A DNA stretch of 64,000 nt from Bolinopsis microptera (lineage: Eukaryota; Ctenophora; Tentaculata; Lobata; Bolinopsidae), in assembly GCF_026151205.1 (NCBI RefSeq), contig NC_087079.1, forward strand, positions 8,236,635-8,300,634, in the 5' to 3' direction. The translations under genes and the position numbers were made by a program. The notes beneath the pieces were generated by a model. It was given only the letters and a program-made list of their open reading frames with translations. It did not search any database and had not been told where the DNA came from. Below, piece after piece: positions 54,456-64,000 of this stretch (position 1 is the stretch's first letter; the number at the start of each line of letters is the position of its first letter).

Positions 54456-55694
54456 ATTTATACGTTTACACAACTATAGAAATAAATTTAATATTTGCTT
54501 TGGTTTTCAATACTGCGAAGAAATGATTAAAGGGTGTAAAAATTGACAGCAGGCTGATTTTGAGGTTCAGATAAAAAATCACTGTCCTAATTCGGCAGTA
54601 AGGTGCAGCCAAATGTCTTAAATTCAACCAGACCAATGATATGTAATCCAATAATACGCCCACGGCCCTGCGAAATTTCTTGTTTCATTTATTAGGTTCA
54701 AAGACTATGATTGAAGTTATAGAATCATTTATCTGCAGATTGTATTGAGATTTATCCAATTCTTTATCCTCAAGGAGTAATTTCTCAGTTGGTTGGCTAA
54801 GGTTTTGACCTGATCTGAGGGTTTTAATGATTTCATGATTTTATGATCATCTGCATAACCAATAATGGAGAAACTGTACAATGATCTGATTTTATATACA
54901 AAAGATATTGAAAAGTGATGGACATGAAACTGAGCCCTCAGTTATTTTGTGTCGACGGAAATCAGTTTTTCGTCAACAACTCCAAACGTATTGATTCATA
55001 ACTTGTATAATAAATATGTTTATTGCAGTTAGTTCTGGCACATCAAGAAGTGTCTAATATTTCTCTATCAGAAGTTAGCAAAGTTGGGTATGCACTTGGA
55101 CAAAATCAGTTTTGAGCCAATAACTATCTGGGAATACATATTGTACTATCTAAGTTGCATAGTAGTGTCCGAATTGCACTGATTCTAGCCCGAGTAGTGT
55201 TCGAAAGGGCGCCCTGTTTTGACATACCTCCTGAGCCGGTACTCATTTCCTCTCTGAGCTAGCTAGTGTATATCAGTTTCTTGTTGGTGTTTTGTCTGTG
55301 TTTGTTTGTCCGTAGTAGGAATTTACTATAACTTTGGAGACTGGGTGCAGTAATGTCCCAGAGGGTTTGTAACATCATGGATGCTGACTAAGCTTACCTG
55401 ATCCTCTCCAACTTGTATTAGTACACTACTTCATTCACACCAGTCATTTCACTACATTAAACTGATTGAGGTTATGCCCTTTGTACATGCTGAAGCGATA
55501 TGCTATGATGAGTGGAATATGAGTTAGGATCAGTTTGGTCCGTTTCATGGCAAAAACATTTATTGATTTTACTATCTACATTGATATATCATACTATGAT
55601 TATTTTTTATCACTTCATTCGTACATATTATCTATCTTATGGTCTATCAAAATTATTGTTCAAAAATTTGCTTCATGAACATCAATTCTCAGCA
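54456..55694. other. Region upstream of IBA57, no gene recognised
   Basis: AT-rich sequence with short ORFs only. The open frame that leads into IBA57 exon 1 begins at 55512, but the product is taken to start at 55695 because the upstream part looks like translated noncoding sequence. Confidence 0.45.
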
Positions 55695-58600
55695 ATGTTT
55701 AGAAGTCAGCACATCATCAGATTGTGCAGTGGTGGAGCAAGGTTTAAAACATGTAGTAGACAATCTTCCTCAGTTGCTGAACTGCATCACCGCAAACTTG
55801 TTGAAGTTTCCGGTCCCCAAAGTTCAAATCTTCTGCAGGTAATTTTCAATCTCAATATTTTGATTGCCAAATAATAGTTATCAACAGACTGAACCAAATT
55901 TGTACTGAAAGTACCTTTTCTTAAGAAATGTCTATTGTGTGCCAGGTACTTGCAGAACAGCTTTTTAAAATTGCCACGACCCTTCTTGTGTTAATATGTT
56001 GTAATTTTTATAATTTAATCTGCAGGGTCTATTTACCAACGACATCAACAATTTATCAGGAAGTCATTCCGCACTGTACACACATCTTCTGAATGTTCGT
56101 GGTAGAATAATGTTTGATAACATAATCTATCGACATGAAGATACGTACTTAATTGAGGTGAGTCACAATTATCTCTTATATTAAATATTGATTAGTGCTT
56201 TTCAATTTCATTCAATAAATTTTTTGCATTGCTCTATTGCATGTTTGCATAATGTCAGCCCCAATTGTGATTAATTTTGGGAGCCTGATAGATTTGTCTT
56301 TAATATAAGCGTACAGGTGCCGATTATATGTAAGACATCACTTAATGTGCTGTATGAATGAATAATCCCATTGCATATAATTCAGGTTGATGCAAGTTTG
56401 GTAACTAAATTCTTGAAGTTCTTATCAATGTACAACATCAGAAGCAAAGCCAAGATAGCTATCAGAGATGAACCAGTTTATGTTTCTTTTATACCTGGAT
56501 CCTCATTACTGTAAGTTAAACTAAAAATTGTCGAGAAATGAGGTTATTGTTAAAATCATAATTGAAAACGTTTTTGGCTTTCCTTGCTTGTTAATAAAAT
56601 TGTCGAAGGGCATTAATTTAATTAAGGGCATTATGATATCCTTAAATATGTTCGCTTACTTCCATGATTTATTATCGCAATTATCATTAATTGAAATGTC
56701 ACATATATCTCAGGGATGGTGGTTACATTGATCCTAGACTGCCTCTTCTTGGTTGTCGTCACATTGGTTCCCCACCAGAGGGTGCTTCTACTGTCAGTCT
56801 TTGTAAGTTTTATCAACTATATTTATTGATTACCCAATGATCAACTTATTTTAAATTTAAGTCAACATAATACGGAAAGCTGTAATTCGAATATGTCCTA
56901 CCGGTAGGACATATTCAAAATTTTCATTGCATCAACGTTTTCTCCGGATAAACTGCTTCCAGTACCTTGATGGCGATTTGTGTTACTCTCACCGACCTCA
57001 CTGATTGGTCACTGGTAAAAATTTCAGTCAAAACCGCAAAATTTCGGTCAATGGGATGGCAGAAAAGCTCCTCTTCAAAAATTTTCCAAAGTCTCTTTTT
57101 ATATTCTGATGATTTTCCGTTTATCAAAGCTTTCTCTGGTCAAAAGTTTAATCAAAATCGCGAAATTTCGGCAGAAAAGCTTCTTTTCAAAAATGTATAT
57201 TAAGACATGTGCGGTTATTAAAACACAGTGTCGTTACTGGTGTTGCGGAAATACTTAACATTCGTTTTCTCAAAGGAGATGTGTTCGAGATTGAACTTAT
57301 CTCCATCGTAATCATCCAACAATTAAATTATAACCATAATCTTTAACACTGACCTAATATCAGATTTTGTAACGAAAACAAGGGTTTTTACCTTTTAGCT
57401 ATCTAGTACTATTGAATATTGAATAACTAATTAAGTTAATGATGAAAGTTTAGTTGTTTCTGTAAACACACCTCTTTGTACACGGAAGAATTACAAGAAA
57501 GTGTAAAAGTAGGGAAACATGCCTTAAAAGGCTTCCCGCTTGTAATGGTTCATCTACTACTTATATAATACGCTGGCAACAATGTTTTATTAATCTTATT
57601 CGGCTTACTTGTATTTTCAATAAGTTATCTGAATACAGATAAACTATCAAAATTGTAATAATTTAAGACAGACAATCTAACACTAGATGAGATTACTCAT
57701 AATGACATGTTCACTTTATAGTATACACTACAGTAGTTGCCCTCACTTTTAAGCCATCGTATGACCCATATATTAGCTCACTACTGCTGCTATATTGTAC
57801 AATAATAAGCATGATACTTATCACTTAAGCGTCTGTTGCAGTTGATAAGCTGTCATGTTCCTAACATAACATTCAGTTACATTAGATAAGAAGATACTCT
57901 AGCAAATGTAACAACGCATTTCTTTTCTTATTTATATAGGATGGGGTGTATTTCACCTGTGGGGTGTTTACCTTTGTCTAAATTATTAGTTCAAGTACAC
58001 AGTACATTATAATAGTACTACATTAATTTAATTTAATTTTAATGAATAGTAGTAATTAAAAGTTTTGTCATTGGTCACCAATCATAACTATTTATGCATC
58101 CATTTCGTGACAGACACCAGATAATTAAAGTCGTCTCCTCTCAGCAGAATACGACCGTCACAGAGTGTCTCTTGGAGTTAGTGAGGGGTCACGTGATATT
58201 ACCAGTGGTAAAGACTTCCCTTTTGAGCACAACCTCGACTTTCTGAACGGAGTTTCTTTTTCCAAGGGCTGCTACATAGGTAGGTGGACTTTTGTATGTG
58301 AATGGTTGCTGGGACTTTATAGCATGAAATTAGGAAACTACAAAATGAATGATCCTTTTCTTGAAGCATGATTATTTTCTAGCTCCTTAGGAGCTCTTTA
58401 ATCTGTTATTTTACACAGAGGACAACTAATTTAACAATGCATCAAATATTTCTTAATTTCACGTAATCAAGTCACGTGTCTGACTCAAATCACGTGTCTG
58501 ACTCAAGTCACGTGTCTGACTCAAGTCACGTGTCTGACTCAAGTCACGTGTCTCACTCAAGTCACGTGTCTCACTCAAGTCACGTGTCTGACTCAAGTCA

Positions 58601-59218
58601 CGTGTCTGACTCAAGTCACGTGTCTGACTCAAGTCACGTGTCTGACTCAAGTCACGTGTCTGACTCAAGTCACGTGTCTGACTCAAGTCACGTGTCTGAC
58701 TCAAGTCACGTGTCTGACTCAAGTCACGTGTCTCACTCAAGTCACGTGTCTGACTCAAGTCACGTGTCTGACTCAGGACAGGAGCTAACAGCGCGTACCC
58801 ACCATGTTGGAGAAACAAGAAAGAGAGTTGTTCCTGTAAAGATGACTGAGAATGTTGAGGATATAGAACTCCCCGCTAGGATCAGTAAAGGTTAGTCGAA
58901 CAGTAATATAATTAGATTTCTGTGTTATCTGTAGCTGTGAGCTGCTCAATTTTTACTTTGAGTAGACTGACATTTTTAAGCTTAATTATTCCTATCGGAA
59001 AGTTTGTCTTCGTTGTAAATATTGTGCTAGCTCGATTACAAAGCGTTGAAAATATGTTCACAGGATCTCGAGCAGCCGGAAAGCTACTCTCAGTTTATGG
59101 AAACATAGGATTAGCCGTACTACGTTTTCCCTATTTAGACCAAGAACTCTCAATAAAGGGCTCAGATGTGAAGTTAGTCGGTAGTAAACCGTCCTGGTGG
59201 CCTGAAGAATTAAGGTGA
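55695..59218 (+). CDS. IBA57: IBA57, mitochondrial iron-sulfur cluster assembly factor
   Basis: Mitochondrial matrix GcvT-like protein that acts with ISCA1/ISCA2 late in 4Fe-4S cluster assembly. Seven exons join in frame to 297 residues: 55695-55838, 56026-56157, 56386-56510, 56714-56802, 58145-58279, 58777-58890, 59064-59218. The Arg-rich, acid-free N-terminus (MFRSQHIIRLCSGGARFK) suits a mitochondrial presequence. GLFTNDI and LNVRGRIMFD are the fold-defining start. [20 protein letters not shown] crosses the exon 5/6 junction and contains the family's KGCYxGQE signature with C206. RTHHVGETRKR and the terminal PSWWP match human IBA57. For exon 5 the acceptor at 58144 is chosen because it keeps phase. 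Intron 5 is almost wholly an 18-bp minisatellite next to the acceptor. Confidence 0.93.
56889..56916. repeat. 28-bp perfect palindrome in IBA57 intron 4
   Basis: GAATATGTCCTACC followed directly by its complement GGTAGGACATATTC, with no loop. Nearby, two related copies of a CAAAA(C/T)CGC(A/G)AAATTTCGG module lie at about 57013-57083 and 57136-57195, and ATTCTGATGATTTTCCG at 57103 also occurs at about 1976. Confidence 0.8.
58467..58776 (+). repeat. 18-bp E-box minisatellite abutting the IBA57 exon 6 acceptor
   Basis: About 17 copies of GACTCAAGTCACGTGTCT, each with CACGTG. The last partial unit, GACTCAG, is itself the 3' splice site of exon 6 (exon starts 58777). Both strands are open through the array because 18 is divisible by three; those ORFs are artefacts. 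Confidence 0.95.
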
Positions 59219-60008
59219 TGTTTAGTAATACTGACTGTAATGGTATTGACTACGTTTCTGGTGATTTTGTTTTAAGTTATCATTAACTAATACAGCTGTT
59301 CACATTTCGGCTTTCGTATTTACTATTCGTTTAGAGTCATTTGTACTGGATTGTTGATTCTGACTTGCTATGAAGTGCAGACTAATTGAAAGTGGAGCAA
59401 ATTAGGATGATTATAAGATTATATGATTTTGTAAGATTCATAAGAATAATATGTTCTATTTTTAGCTTTATTTTTCGATATGTTTTGATGCATGTTGCTA
59501 CATTTACTTTGATCCAGTCCAGGGAGAATGGTGTTGGTGTCTAGCATTGTCTGTTGCCAGCATAATCGTAATGGACATTTTGGCAAGTTGGTATACACGT
59601 ATTGTGTTTGAGATTGTAACGCGCGGAGACATTTTCCGTCTTTTTGAGCTTTCCATGATTTATTTATTAATTTGTTTACGCGCGCGCATGGCGGCCGCTA
59701 CATTTAATAAACTTCATTCTGACATGATATTCACCTTTAATTCACAAATAATCGGATTTTCGATGCATCAAACATGGAATTGTTTGTTTTAAAGATTTTA
59801 CATCGTCTATAATACTAAAAACTAAAACAAGGATATGATACCGATGTTCGTGCGACAACTAGCACCTTTTTTCAAGCTTATGCTTCTCAAGCAATTTTAT
59901 TGTCAATCTTTCATTAAGTTATCGAATCACTTTTCCCAACTTAGTAAGTTTTATAAAGTTACATTTAACTAAAAACACAATCTAGCTACTAAAACACACT
60001 TGAGTAGG
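59219..60008. other. Intergenic between IBA57 and the receptor
   Basis: 790 bases holding the IBA57 3' UTR and the receptor promoter. A GC-rich patch ACGCGCGCGCATGGCGGCCG at about 59679-59698 may be regulatory or repeat-derived. No other gene seen. Confidence 0.45.
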
Positions 60009-63000
60009 ATGTATAAGTTGTGTGGATTTCTACAGTTCGTCTCATTCTTAGCGATATGTTACTCGGACTTAGCACCGGTAAAAGTCACTGGTAAGTTGTG
60101 TTCTTCTTTATTTCTACTGCACTTTAACGTTAAACATTGTGAATTCAGGCTTGTCTATCAATCTTTAATGTTAGAATGAAGAATCGTTTTCTGAATTATC
60201 ACAAGATTTTTGTCCCTTGCTCGGTAGTGTAGCCACTGAGCGTGTTATATCTCAGTAACAATTGTCTCAGAGTCTCAGTAACAATTGTCTCAGTAACAAT
60301 TGTCTCAGTAACAATTGTCTCAGTAACAACTGTCTCAGCAACAATTGTCTCAGTAACAATTGTCTCAGTAACAATTGTCTCAGTAACAACTGTCTCAGCA
60401 ACAATTGTCTCAGTAACAACTGTCTCAGTAACAATTGTCTCAGTAAAAATTGTCTCAGTAACAATTGTCTCAGTAAAAATTGTCTCAGTAACAATTGTCT
60501 CAGTAACAATTGTCTCAGTAACAATTCTCTCAGTAACAATTCTCTCAGATGCTCCAATTGAAGAAGAAGCTCCCCTGCGTTGCTACACGACTACTAAGAA
60601 TGATAGTTATTCAGTTGAAACGTGTAAAGATGGCGAGCTGTGCTGTGTCGGGATGGTGGCATTTCGTCTGGCTGTAAATCAGACTGTTCCCATCACATTT
60701 GGTGGTGAGTAAACTCCACACTATAATATTGTCAACATTTTAATATTTATGGTTTATATTTTAGCAGCAATTACTTGCCTGGTTTAGACTTTAGATGATC
60801 AATGATCCAGTACTTATATAAGACGGATTAGAGATATTTGCAATATGTCTCCGAACGTCTTAGAGCCTATCCCCCTACTTCAGGTTGTTTTCACGAAACA
60901 GGAACCTGCAGTGAGAACGGATGTCTGCACTCAGCACATCAACCCTCAAATGCCTCCATTTGTCTCTGTAAGGGAGAACTATGTAATCGGAACATTACTT
61001 ACCAGGTAGAGTGTGCTCACAGTGCTCTCAAAGTGTGTGGTTACTGGTATTGTTACCTGGTTACCTGGTTACCTGGTTACCTGGTTACCTGGTTACCTGG
61101 TTACCTGGTTACCTGGTTACCTGGTTACTTTGTTACCTGGTTACCTGGTTACCTGGTTACTTGGTTACCTGGTTACTTGGTTACCTGGTTACTTGGTTAC
61201 CTGGTTACTTGGTTACTTTGTTACTAGTACTGGTATTTTTACTAGAACAAATGGTCCCTTACAACTTAAAACTTTAAGTTAATAATAAACGGGGTCACTA
61301 TTGTTCAATGTTCACTGAACATGATATTTTCTCCAATCACATTGCACGGTATGACCATCTGACATAATGAAAATTGAAATGTTTTCAGGCCCCCCCTTTG
61401 ACGGACCCGCCCCCTCCTGCCCCCACAAGACCACCTCCTCCTCCTCCTTCTAAACCAGTCTGGCCTATAGTCGGGGCCGTGCTGGGTTGTGTACTTCTTT
61501 GTGGAGCGTTCGGGTTGGTGGCTTACTACATTCATAGGAGATACATCAAGATACACCATCCTTTCAGAGAATGGGAGGTTAGTTTATGGTGACTTTATAC
61601 ACATCAATTAGGTTTATACACATCAATTAGGTTTATACACATCAAGTAAGTTTATACACATCAAGTAAGTTTATACACATCAATTAGGTTTAAACACATC
61701 AATTAGGTTTATACACATCAATTAAGTTTATACACATCAATTAGGTTTTCTAGTTTTTTGGGAGTTCACAAATCTTCTGAAATATCCTATTTGTAAGAAC
61801 ACAATATGTTATCAGTTATAAAACACAATTAACAGTATACATTTCCCTTATCCAGAACGGAGAGGATGGTGAACCGCTGGTCGCAACATTCCCGAACGGG
61901 AAACCGTTCGGGCCCCAATACGAGCAGGAGCATGAGATTGAAATAATCCGGGACATCGGACACGGTCGATACGGACAGGTACGGTTTATACTCCACTCAT
62001 TCAAGTTATTGTACTGTTAAGTTAGTCATGTTATTGAATTATAAATCATGTTATTGAATTTCATCTGATAACATTCACTGTCACCCAGAATGTGTTATTT
62101 GGAATTTCGTTTGTAAAATTATTTTTTGTATTTAATTTTTGGTACAGTGTTCCGATTTAACGGGCGTGATCATGTATCTACAAACGTAATAACGCAGGTT
62201 CAGCAAGCAAAGGTTGGAGAAAACTTCATAGCTATCAAGAAATTCAGTCCTTACGACCGACATTCCTTTATAAACGAGCTGATGATAATGAGAGAAAAAC
62301 AGGAGATAAACTTGCTGCACTTACTGGGATACATTGATAATCCTCCAAATAACCAGCTGTGGTTGCTCACCGAGCATATGCCCTTGGGTGAGTTTTTAGA
62401 AGTTTTTAGAAATGATTTATGTAAGAATGGGACGATGAATCATGGAATGATGACCGATACACTGCAATTCCAAGTTTTATTTCAAACGAATAACATAAAT
62501 ATTCAATTATTATATCGAGAGAACTGAAACAGTTAATCAAGTAACAGTTGATCAATAACAATTGAAACCCCTAGTCGCTCATTGTTAAAAGCTATTAGTT
62601 CATTGTTAAAAGCTATTAGTTCATTGTTAAAAGATATTAGTTCATTGTAATGACACCTAGTAGTTCATTGTTAAAATCTATTAGTTCATTGTTAAAAGCT
62701 TTTAGTTCATTGTACTGAAACCTAGTAGTTCATTGTTAAAAGCTATTAGTTCATTGTAATGACACCAGGCAACATGAGTGACTACCTGCGGGCCCACACC
62801 CTGACCATCCCCCAATCTCTACACCTTCTCAGTACCTTTATCAGTGGTGTCTGCTTCCTTCACTCAGAACCTCAGGTTACATTCTTTTCAAACGGATATT
62901 ATTGAGGTTGAGGCGAATCCGTAGTTTGAGGTTACGGATACTTTTTACCTCCGTTATCTTTATCTGTGTAATTTAATTGGGTGGTTCACAGTCAATTTTT

Positions 63001-63979
63001 TAATAGCAGTAAAACTATTAAAGCAGTTTTAACCATCTCATTTGGTTATTACTTTATTATATAATTAATCGTCAATGCCCCTACAGCAAGTTGCACATCG
63101 CGACATAAAGACCCGCAACGTGCTGATGTCAGATCACAGGACAGCTAAACTTGCTGATTTCGGTCTGGCCCTGCTGTTAGACTACGGACCTGGCGGAGCT
63201 CTGAACGAGAAGGCAGCCCCACCCACTCAAGTGGGAACTGCTAGATACATGGCCCCAGAGGTAAGTTATCTGTTACCCAGGTAACCAGGTAACCAGGTAA
63301 CCTGTCAAGTTGCTGAGGGTAAACAGTTGCGAACTTATTGATGGTAGTACATATTAACTAACAATCGAACGTATTGTTACGTCATTCTCCATACTCGATA
63401 TTTTGGTCCCGCCATCTCCCAATCCCCATGGTCGATGGTCAAAGGTCAATATATTTAAGACCCTTCTCCACGCTCATCCCCGCTTACAACCCAGGTTTTG
63501 GAAGGCTCGATGTTTTACCGGGAAGCAGAGGCCCACATGAGAATTGACGTGTACGCTTCCTCCCTGGTGATGTGGGAGGTGATGTGGCGGACCCAGCTTG
63601 ATCAGAGAGATGTTGTGCCGCCCTACTTCCTACCCTTCGAGAGGCAGATTCCGGGCAATCCTTCTCCTTGTGAGATGCAGGTAGGATCATGTTTTGTGAT
63701 TATATTCTTTTCAGACTTATCTTTTATGGGGCTTGATTGGCTTATTGTTAAATTTTTATTGGATTATTTCAACCCCCACTCCAGGCACTAGTAGCAGTGG
63801 AAAAACAGAGACCAGAACTGCGGGCAGGATGGGCCAACCACTCAGTATTCAACAAACTGGAGATAACCCTGACAGAAAGTTGGGATAACGATGAAAACGC
63901 CAGGTTATCCTCTAAAACCATCCAGGCAAGGATAATACCCCTCCTGTCAAACGAGAGTGACTCTGAGGTATCTGTGTGA
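60009..63979 (+). CDS. Type II TGF-beta-family receptor serine/threonine kinase
   Basis: Single-pass receptor that binds activin/BMP/TGF-beta ligands and phosphorylates type I receptors. Ten exons: 60009-60090, 60549-60704, 60884-61005, 61389-61577, 61856-61978, 62147/62148-62387, 62769-62875, 63087-63260, 63495-63680, 63785-63979; about 524 residues. Signal peptide 1-20. Cys-rich ectodomain from CYTTT (exon 2) to the CLCKGELCN box (exon 3), with NQT, NAS and NIT sequons. A proline-rich stem (121-143), then a TM helix (about 144-167). Kinase: GHGRYG (218-223), AIKKF (K255), HRDIKTRN (344-351), DFG (364-366), MAPE (395-398). No GS box, so type II; the ACVR2/BMPR2/TGFBR2 subclass is uncertain. 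The exon 5/6 junction is one base out of phase with a canonical acceptor (see findings). Confidence 0.9.
60251..60548 (+). repeat. 15-bp minisatellite abutting receptor exon 2 acceptor
   Basis: About 20 copies of CTCAGTAACAATTGT. The last unit, CTCTCAG, is the exon 2 acceptor (exon starts 60549). Each unit carries a CTCAG that resembles a 3' splice site. The frame of exon 2 is open back through the whole array. Confidence 0.95.
61051..61225 (+). repeat. 10-bp GGTTACCTGG repeat in receptor intron 3
   Basis: About 17 units of GTTACCTG(G) with GGTTACTTG variants, starting about 45 bp after the exon 3 donor. On the opposite strand the unit reads CAGGTAAC. A short inverted copy is at 63277-63304. 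Confidence 0.95.
61593..61747 (+). repeat. 19-bp tandem repeat in receptor intron 4
   Basis: About eight units of GGTTTATACACATCAATTA with A/G and AAG variants, starting 15 bp after the exon 4 donor. Confidence 0.9.
62559..62768 (+). repeat. 21-23 bp repeat abutting receptor exon 7 acceptor
   Basis: Units alternate between ATTGTTAAAAGCTATTAGTT and ATTGTAATGACACCTAGTAG. The last unit truncates to GTAATGACACCAG, which is the exon 7 acceptor (exon starts 62769). Confidence 0.85.
63277..63304 (+). repeat. CAGGTAAC repeat after receptor exon 9-like donor (intron 8)
   Basis: Three copies of CAGGTAAC 15 bp downstream of the donor at 63261. Each copy matches a 5' splice-site consensus on the coding strand. 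It is the inverted form of the repeat at 61051-61225. Confidence 0.8.
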
Positions 63980-64000
63980 GGAGGAGGAGGAGTTTTAGAG

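Noticed and set aside
55512-55694. N-terminal extension of IBA57
   Set aside because: The frame is open but hydrophobic and unlike the family; the ATG at 55695 gives a good mitochondrial presequence.
58459-58895. Repeat proteins on both strands (VSDSSH and LSQTRD units)
   Set aside because: Artefact of an 18-bp satellite in an IBA57 intron. Only the part after 58777 is an exon.
60838-61227. WLPGYLVT repeat protein
   Set aside because: Read-through of the receptor exon 3 donor into the intronic GGTTACCTGG repeat.

Overview
Eukaryotic, metazoan, AT-rich genomic DNA. Five conserved host genes with ordinary GT-AG introns were rebuilt exon by exon: a sphingosine-1-phosphate lyase (8384-16252, +), a SAP30-type corepressor subunit (20373-22991, -), FIS1 (28288-29740, -), IBA57 (55695-59218, +) and a type II TGF-beta/activin/BMP receptor (60009-63979, +). 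The receptor makes this an animal. The dense non-LTR retrotransposons, including a PHD-finger/RT type, suggest a non-bilaterian such as a cnidarian, but the species cannot be fixed from the sequence.

Layout. 0-3 kb is repeats: a GC-rich inverted-repeat element, a minisatellite and LINE debris. At 3.3-4.7 kb lies an intronless ORF joining a Gag-like domain to nucleoporin-style FG repeats. The lyase fills 8.4-16.3 kb and carries an apparently intronless secreted PLAT-domain gene nested in its fifth intron. A 42-bp E-box satellite (19.0-19.7 kb) precedes SAP30. An RTE-like LINE, apparently interrupted by a 1.2-kb insertion, spans 23.2-27.7 kb, followed by FIS1, a TIR element with a pogo/Tigger-type transposase remnant (30.9-32.1 kb), and a 1010-residue intronless ORF with a PD-(D/E)XK nuclease, SF1 helicase and SGNH-like domain (32.9-35.9 kb). 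40.5-44.2 kb is a PHD/RT/restriction-like-endonuclease element bounded by 32-bp direct repeats. 44.7-50.1 kb is a two-ORF LINE whose ORF1 encodes an AlkB dioxygenase plus an SGNH hydrolase. 51.0-54.1 kb has a decayed mariner-like element and a 728-bp TTAA-flanked foldback. IBA57 and the receptor close the window, and several of their introns hold tandem arrays that run right up to splice sites.

The host genes have unrelated housekeeping or signalling roles (sphingolipid breakdown, chromatin repression, mitochondrial fission, Fe-S assembly, morphogen signalling) and form no visible pathway. The most unusual content is in the mobile and orphan ORFs: the AlkB-SGNH LINE, the nuclease-helicase-SGNH fusion, the PHD-RLE element and the Gag-FG protein. 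All coordinates and translations were read by hand from the sequence; no homology search was run.
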